Source: Actinomyces sp. (GTDB lineage Bacteria; Actinomycetota; Actinomycetes; Actinomycetales; Actinomycetaceae). Taken from it: a stretch of 18,347 bases of DNA. The DNA lies in the NCBI RefSeq assembly GCF_030530635.1, contig NZ_JAUMUL010000069.1, positions 1 to 18,347 on the forward strand, given 5' to 3'. Shown one piece after another: positions 16,343 through 18,347 of this stretch. Under the pieces are notes generated by a model. The model was not told the origin of the DNA and searched no databases. It saw only the letters and a list, made by a program, of their open reading frames with translations. Numbering within the stretch: position 1 is the stretch's first letter; each line of letters opens with the position of its first letter. The translations under genes and the position numbers were made by a program.

Positions 16343-16415
16343 TGGACCGCCCACGCCCCGTTGGACCGCCGTAACCGGCGGCTACAGCGGTCCAACGGGG
16401 GAACAGGGGTCCAAC
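16343..16415. repeat. Symmetric cluster of four GGACC boxes with a 14-bp inverted repeat
   Basis: CCCCGTTGGACCGC (16356-16369) and GCGGTCCAACGGGG (16387-16400) are a perfect 14-bp inverted repeat around a 17-nt centre. One further box lies on each side in matching orientation: TGGACCGCC (16344-16352) and GGGGTCCAAC (16406-16415). The centre can also pair as CCGCC (16366-16370) with GGCGG (16377-16381), so two exclusive hairpins are possible. It may be a multi-site operator, a structured RNA or a transcription-blocking hairpin between clpC and pelG. Confidence 0.6.
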
Positions 16416-16505
16416 CGGCGGGATCGACGGCCGCGCACGCACACACCCAACCGCGCACCACCACCCCGACTTAAACAACAGGACCAACCCGTGCGGGTAA
16501 GACGG

Positions 16506-16541
16506 GAGGCGGGGCCGCCCCCATCGGGACGGCCCCGCCTC
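16506..16541 (-). terminator. clpC terminator
   Basis: GAGGCGGGGCCG (16506-16517) and CGGCCCCGCCTC (16530-16541) form a perfect 12-bp stem; after one mismatch three inner C-G pairs extend it to a 4-nt loop. It lies about 90 nt beyond the clpC stop. The run following it on the minus strand is only weakly T-rich. This is the strongest terminator-like structure in the window. Confidence 0.7.
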
Positions 16542-16631
16542 ATGGTTGATCACAACGGCATCATGATGAGCCCACTACCGGGCGCAGCGTCCGCGCCGGA
16601 ACGGCTCGGCGCCCGCGCCCCACGGTCCGTT

Positions 16632-18347
16632 TCACTGCGCGCGACCGACGGCGGCCGAGGAGGCGATCTCCTCCGCCTCGCGCACCGCGTCCTCGGCGTC
16701 CTGCCGGGGCATGCCGCGGAAGACGAACTCACCCAGGATACCCTCGCCCTCGGCGTCGACCAGAACCTTCTGACCCCGTTCGATCTCCCCGAAGAGGATC
16801 TTCTCGCTCAGGGCGTCCTCAATGTCGCGCTGGATGGCGCGGCGCAGCGGACGGGCGCCGAGCACCGGGTCGAAGCCGCGCTCGGCGAGCAGCTCCTTGG
16901 CGGCGTCGGTCAACTCGATGCTCATCTCCTGCTCGGCCAGCCGCGCGGACAGGCGGTTGATCATCAGGTCGACTATCTGGCGTACCTCCGCCTTGGTCAG
17001 CTGCGGGAAGACGATCAGCTCGTCCACGCGGTTGAGGAACTCGGGCCGGAACTGCTGCTTGAGCTCGCGATTGACGTGCGCCTTCATCTCCTCGTAGTCC
17101 ATGGTCCCGCCCTCGGTGGACTGGAAGCCCGTGGCCACGGACTTGCCGATGTCCTTGGAGCCGAGGTTGGTGGTCATGATGATGACGGTGTTCTTGAAGT
17201 CGACCACGCGGCCCTGGGCGTCGGTGAGGTGACCGTCCTCCAGGATCTGCAGCAACGAGTTGAAGATGTCCGGGTGGGCCTTCTCAACCTCGTCGAACAG
17301 CACCACGCTGAAGGGACGCCGACGCACCTTCTCGGTGAGTTGGCCGCCCTCGTCGTAGCCGACGTAGCCGGGGGGTGCGCCGAACAGTCGTGAGACGGTG
17401 TGCTTCTCGGCGAACTCGGACATGTCGAGCTGGATCAGGGCGTCCTCGTCGTCGAAGAGGAACTCCGCCAGGGCTTTGGCCAGCTCGGTCTTGCCCACGC
17501 CGGTGGGGCCGGCGAAGATGAATGAGCCGCCGGGGCGCTTGGGGTCCTTCAGACCGGCACGTGTGCGGCGGATCGTCTTGGACAGCGCCTCAATGGCCTT
17601 GTCCTGCCCGACGATGCGCCTGTGCAGCTCGTTCTCCATGCCCAGCAGCTTGGCGGACTCCGTCTCGGTCAGCTTGACCACCGGAATGCCGGTGGACATG
17701 GCCAGCACCTCGGCCACCAGGTTCTCGTCCACCTCGGCCACCTGGTCGAGGTCGCCGGACTTCCAGGCCTTCTCCTTGGCGACGCGCTCCTCGCCCAGGC
17801 GACGCTCGTCGTCGCGCAGGGAGGCCGCCCGCTCGAAGTCCTGATCGTCGATGGCCGACTCCTTCTCCTTCTTGACGGCCGCGATCCGCTCGTCGATCTC
17901 CCGCAGCTCCGGCGGAGCGGTCATGCGGCGGATACGCAGTCGCGCGCCCGCCTCATCAATCAGGTCGATGGCCTTGTCCGGCAGGAAGCGGTCATTGATG
18001 TAGCGGTCGGCCAGCTTGGCGGCCGCCTCGATCGCCTCATCGGTGATCACCACGTGGTGGAAGGCCTCGTAGCGGTCGCGCAGTCCGCCGAGGATGTCGA
18101 TGGTCTCATCAATGGAGGGCTGCTCGACGGTGACCGGCTGGAAGCGCCGCTCCAGGGCGGCGTCCTTCTCGATCTTGCGGTACTCCTCCAGGGTGGTGGC
18201 GCCAATGGTCTGCAGCTCGCCGCGGGCGAGCATCGGCTTGAGGATGCTCGCGGCGTCGACGGCGCCCTCGGCGGCGCCCGCCCCGACGAGGGTGTGGATC
18301 TCGTCGATGAACAGGATGATGTCGCCGCGGGTGCGCACCTCCTTGAG
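16632..18347 (-). CDS. clpC: ATP-dependent Clp protease ATPase subunit ClpC (5' end outside window)
   Basis: A Hsp100 unfoldase that feeds proteins to ClpP in cytosolic proteolysis and stress control. The window holds the C-terminal 571 residues; the N-terminal repeat domain and first Walker A lie beyond position 18347. Visible in fragment numbering: first Walker B DIILFIDEIHTL (9-20), GATTLEEYRK (49-58), arginine pair Arg67-Arg68 in LERRF, the UVR-type helix pair DERIAAVKKEKESAIDDQDFE (152-172) that separates ClpC from ClpB, second Walker A GPTGVGKT (280-287), pore-region GAPPGYVGYDEGG (323-335), second Walker B SVVLFDEVEKAHPD (347-360), sensor 1 TTNLGS (392-397), RPEFLNRVDELIVF (434-447) and sensor 2 GARPLRRAIQR (497-507). 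A short acidic tail follows GEFVFRG. It is not coupled to the pel-like operon. Confidence 0.97.
   Translation of the reverse strand, partial: LKEVRTRGDIILFIDEIHTLVGAGAAEGAVDAASILKPMLARGELQTIGATTLEEYRKIEKDAALERRFQPVTVEQPSIDETIDILGGLRDRYEAFHHVVITDEAIEAAAKLADRYINDRFLPDKAIDLIDEAGARLRIRRMTAPPELREIDERIAAVKKEKESAIDDQDFERAASLRDDERRLGEERVAKEKAWKSGDLDQVAEVDENLVAEVLAMSTGIPVVKLTETESAKLLGMENELHRRIVGQDKAIEALSKTIRRTRAGLKDPKRPGGSFIFAGPTGVGKTELAKALAEFLFDDEDALIQLDMSEFAEKHTVSRLFGAPPGYVGYDEGGQLTEKVRRRPFSVVLFDEVEKAHPDIFNSLLQILEDGHLTDAQGRVVDFKNTVIIMTTNLGSKDIGKSVATGFQSTEGGTMDYEEMKAHVNRELKQQFRPEFLNRVDELIVFPQLTKAEVRQIVDLMINRLSARLAEQEMSIELTDAAKELLAERGFDPVLGARPLRRAIQRDIEDALSEKILFGEIERGQKVLVDAEGEGILGEFVFRGMPRQDAEDAVREAEEIASSAAVGRAQ

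Larger units (their letters stand above)
15988..16631. other. Long low-GC intergenic region upstream of the pel-like operon
   Basis: This 644-bp gap separates the clpC stop from pelG. G+C drops to about half (31 of 60 bases at 16081-16140; 32 of 60 at 16201-16260) against clearly higher values in the genes around it. No open frame shows family features or a good ribosome site apart from GAAGGGG (16002-15996) for pelG itself. It holds a palindrome at 16101, a symmetric cluster at 16343-16415 and the clpC terminator at 16506. The pel promoter must lie here, but no -35/-10 pair is convincing. TTATCCACC (16140-16148) resembles a DnaA box with one mismatch but is isolated. Confidence 0.6.

Noticed and set aside
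16264..16464. Small 66-residue minus-strand frame in the clpC-pelG gap
   Set aside because: No ribosome site, no recognisable domain, and it spans the inverted-repeat cluster; more likely non-coding.
15988..16631. A c-di-GMP or other riboswitch upstream of pelG
   Set aside because: No recognisable aptamer core could be identified by eye; the hairpins seen do not match a class I can name. A covariance-model scan would settle it.

Overview
The window is very G+C-rich with compact, coupled genes. Its gene content (metX, a MoxR/DUF58/transglutaminase locus, pyruvate phosphate dikinase, ClpC with a UVR motif) points to a high-GC actinobacterium, plausibly Actinomyces or a relative in the Actinomycetaceae. 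This placement is inferred from composition and protein style, not from a marker gene. No rRNA, tRNA, CRISPR array, transposase, integrase or phage gene was seen.

Layout: (1) 77-2367, plus strand: metX, homoserine O-acetyltransferase, overlapping by ATGA with a serine alpha/beta-hydrolase. (2) 2423-3499, minus strand: a protein with a C-terminal RAMA-like domain and an N-terminal half that may be a decayed PD-(D/E)XK fold. (3) 8444-3674, minus strand: moxR followed 4 nt later by one 1254-residue reading frame that joins a DUF58 protein to a membrane transglutaminase, normally two separate genes. A four-box GGCAG/CTGCC inverted-repeat cluster lies directly before moxR. (4) 11430-8719, minus strand: ppdK. 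(5) 15987-11734, minus strand: a tight three-gene operon of a PelG-like flippase, a PelF-like GT4 glycosyltransferase and a putative TIM-barrel glycosidase. It is bounded upstream by a 644-bp low-GC intergenic region and downstream by an 11-bp-arm hairpin. (6) 18347-16632, minus strand: the C-terminal two thirds of clpC, cut by the window edge, followed by a strong terminator-like hairpin.

How the genes work together: metX supplies O-acetylhomoserine for methionine synthesis. The MoxR-DUF58-transglutaminase set is a chaperone-ATPase/membrane effector module of unsettled role. The pel-like operon should assemble and export a polysaccharide, but it lacks pelD, pelE and an ordinary pelA at this site, so its product and control may differ from known Pel systems. 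The most notable items are the DUF58-transglutaminase fusion, the minimal pel-like operon with its symmetric upstream DNA, and the RAMA-domain protein.
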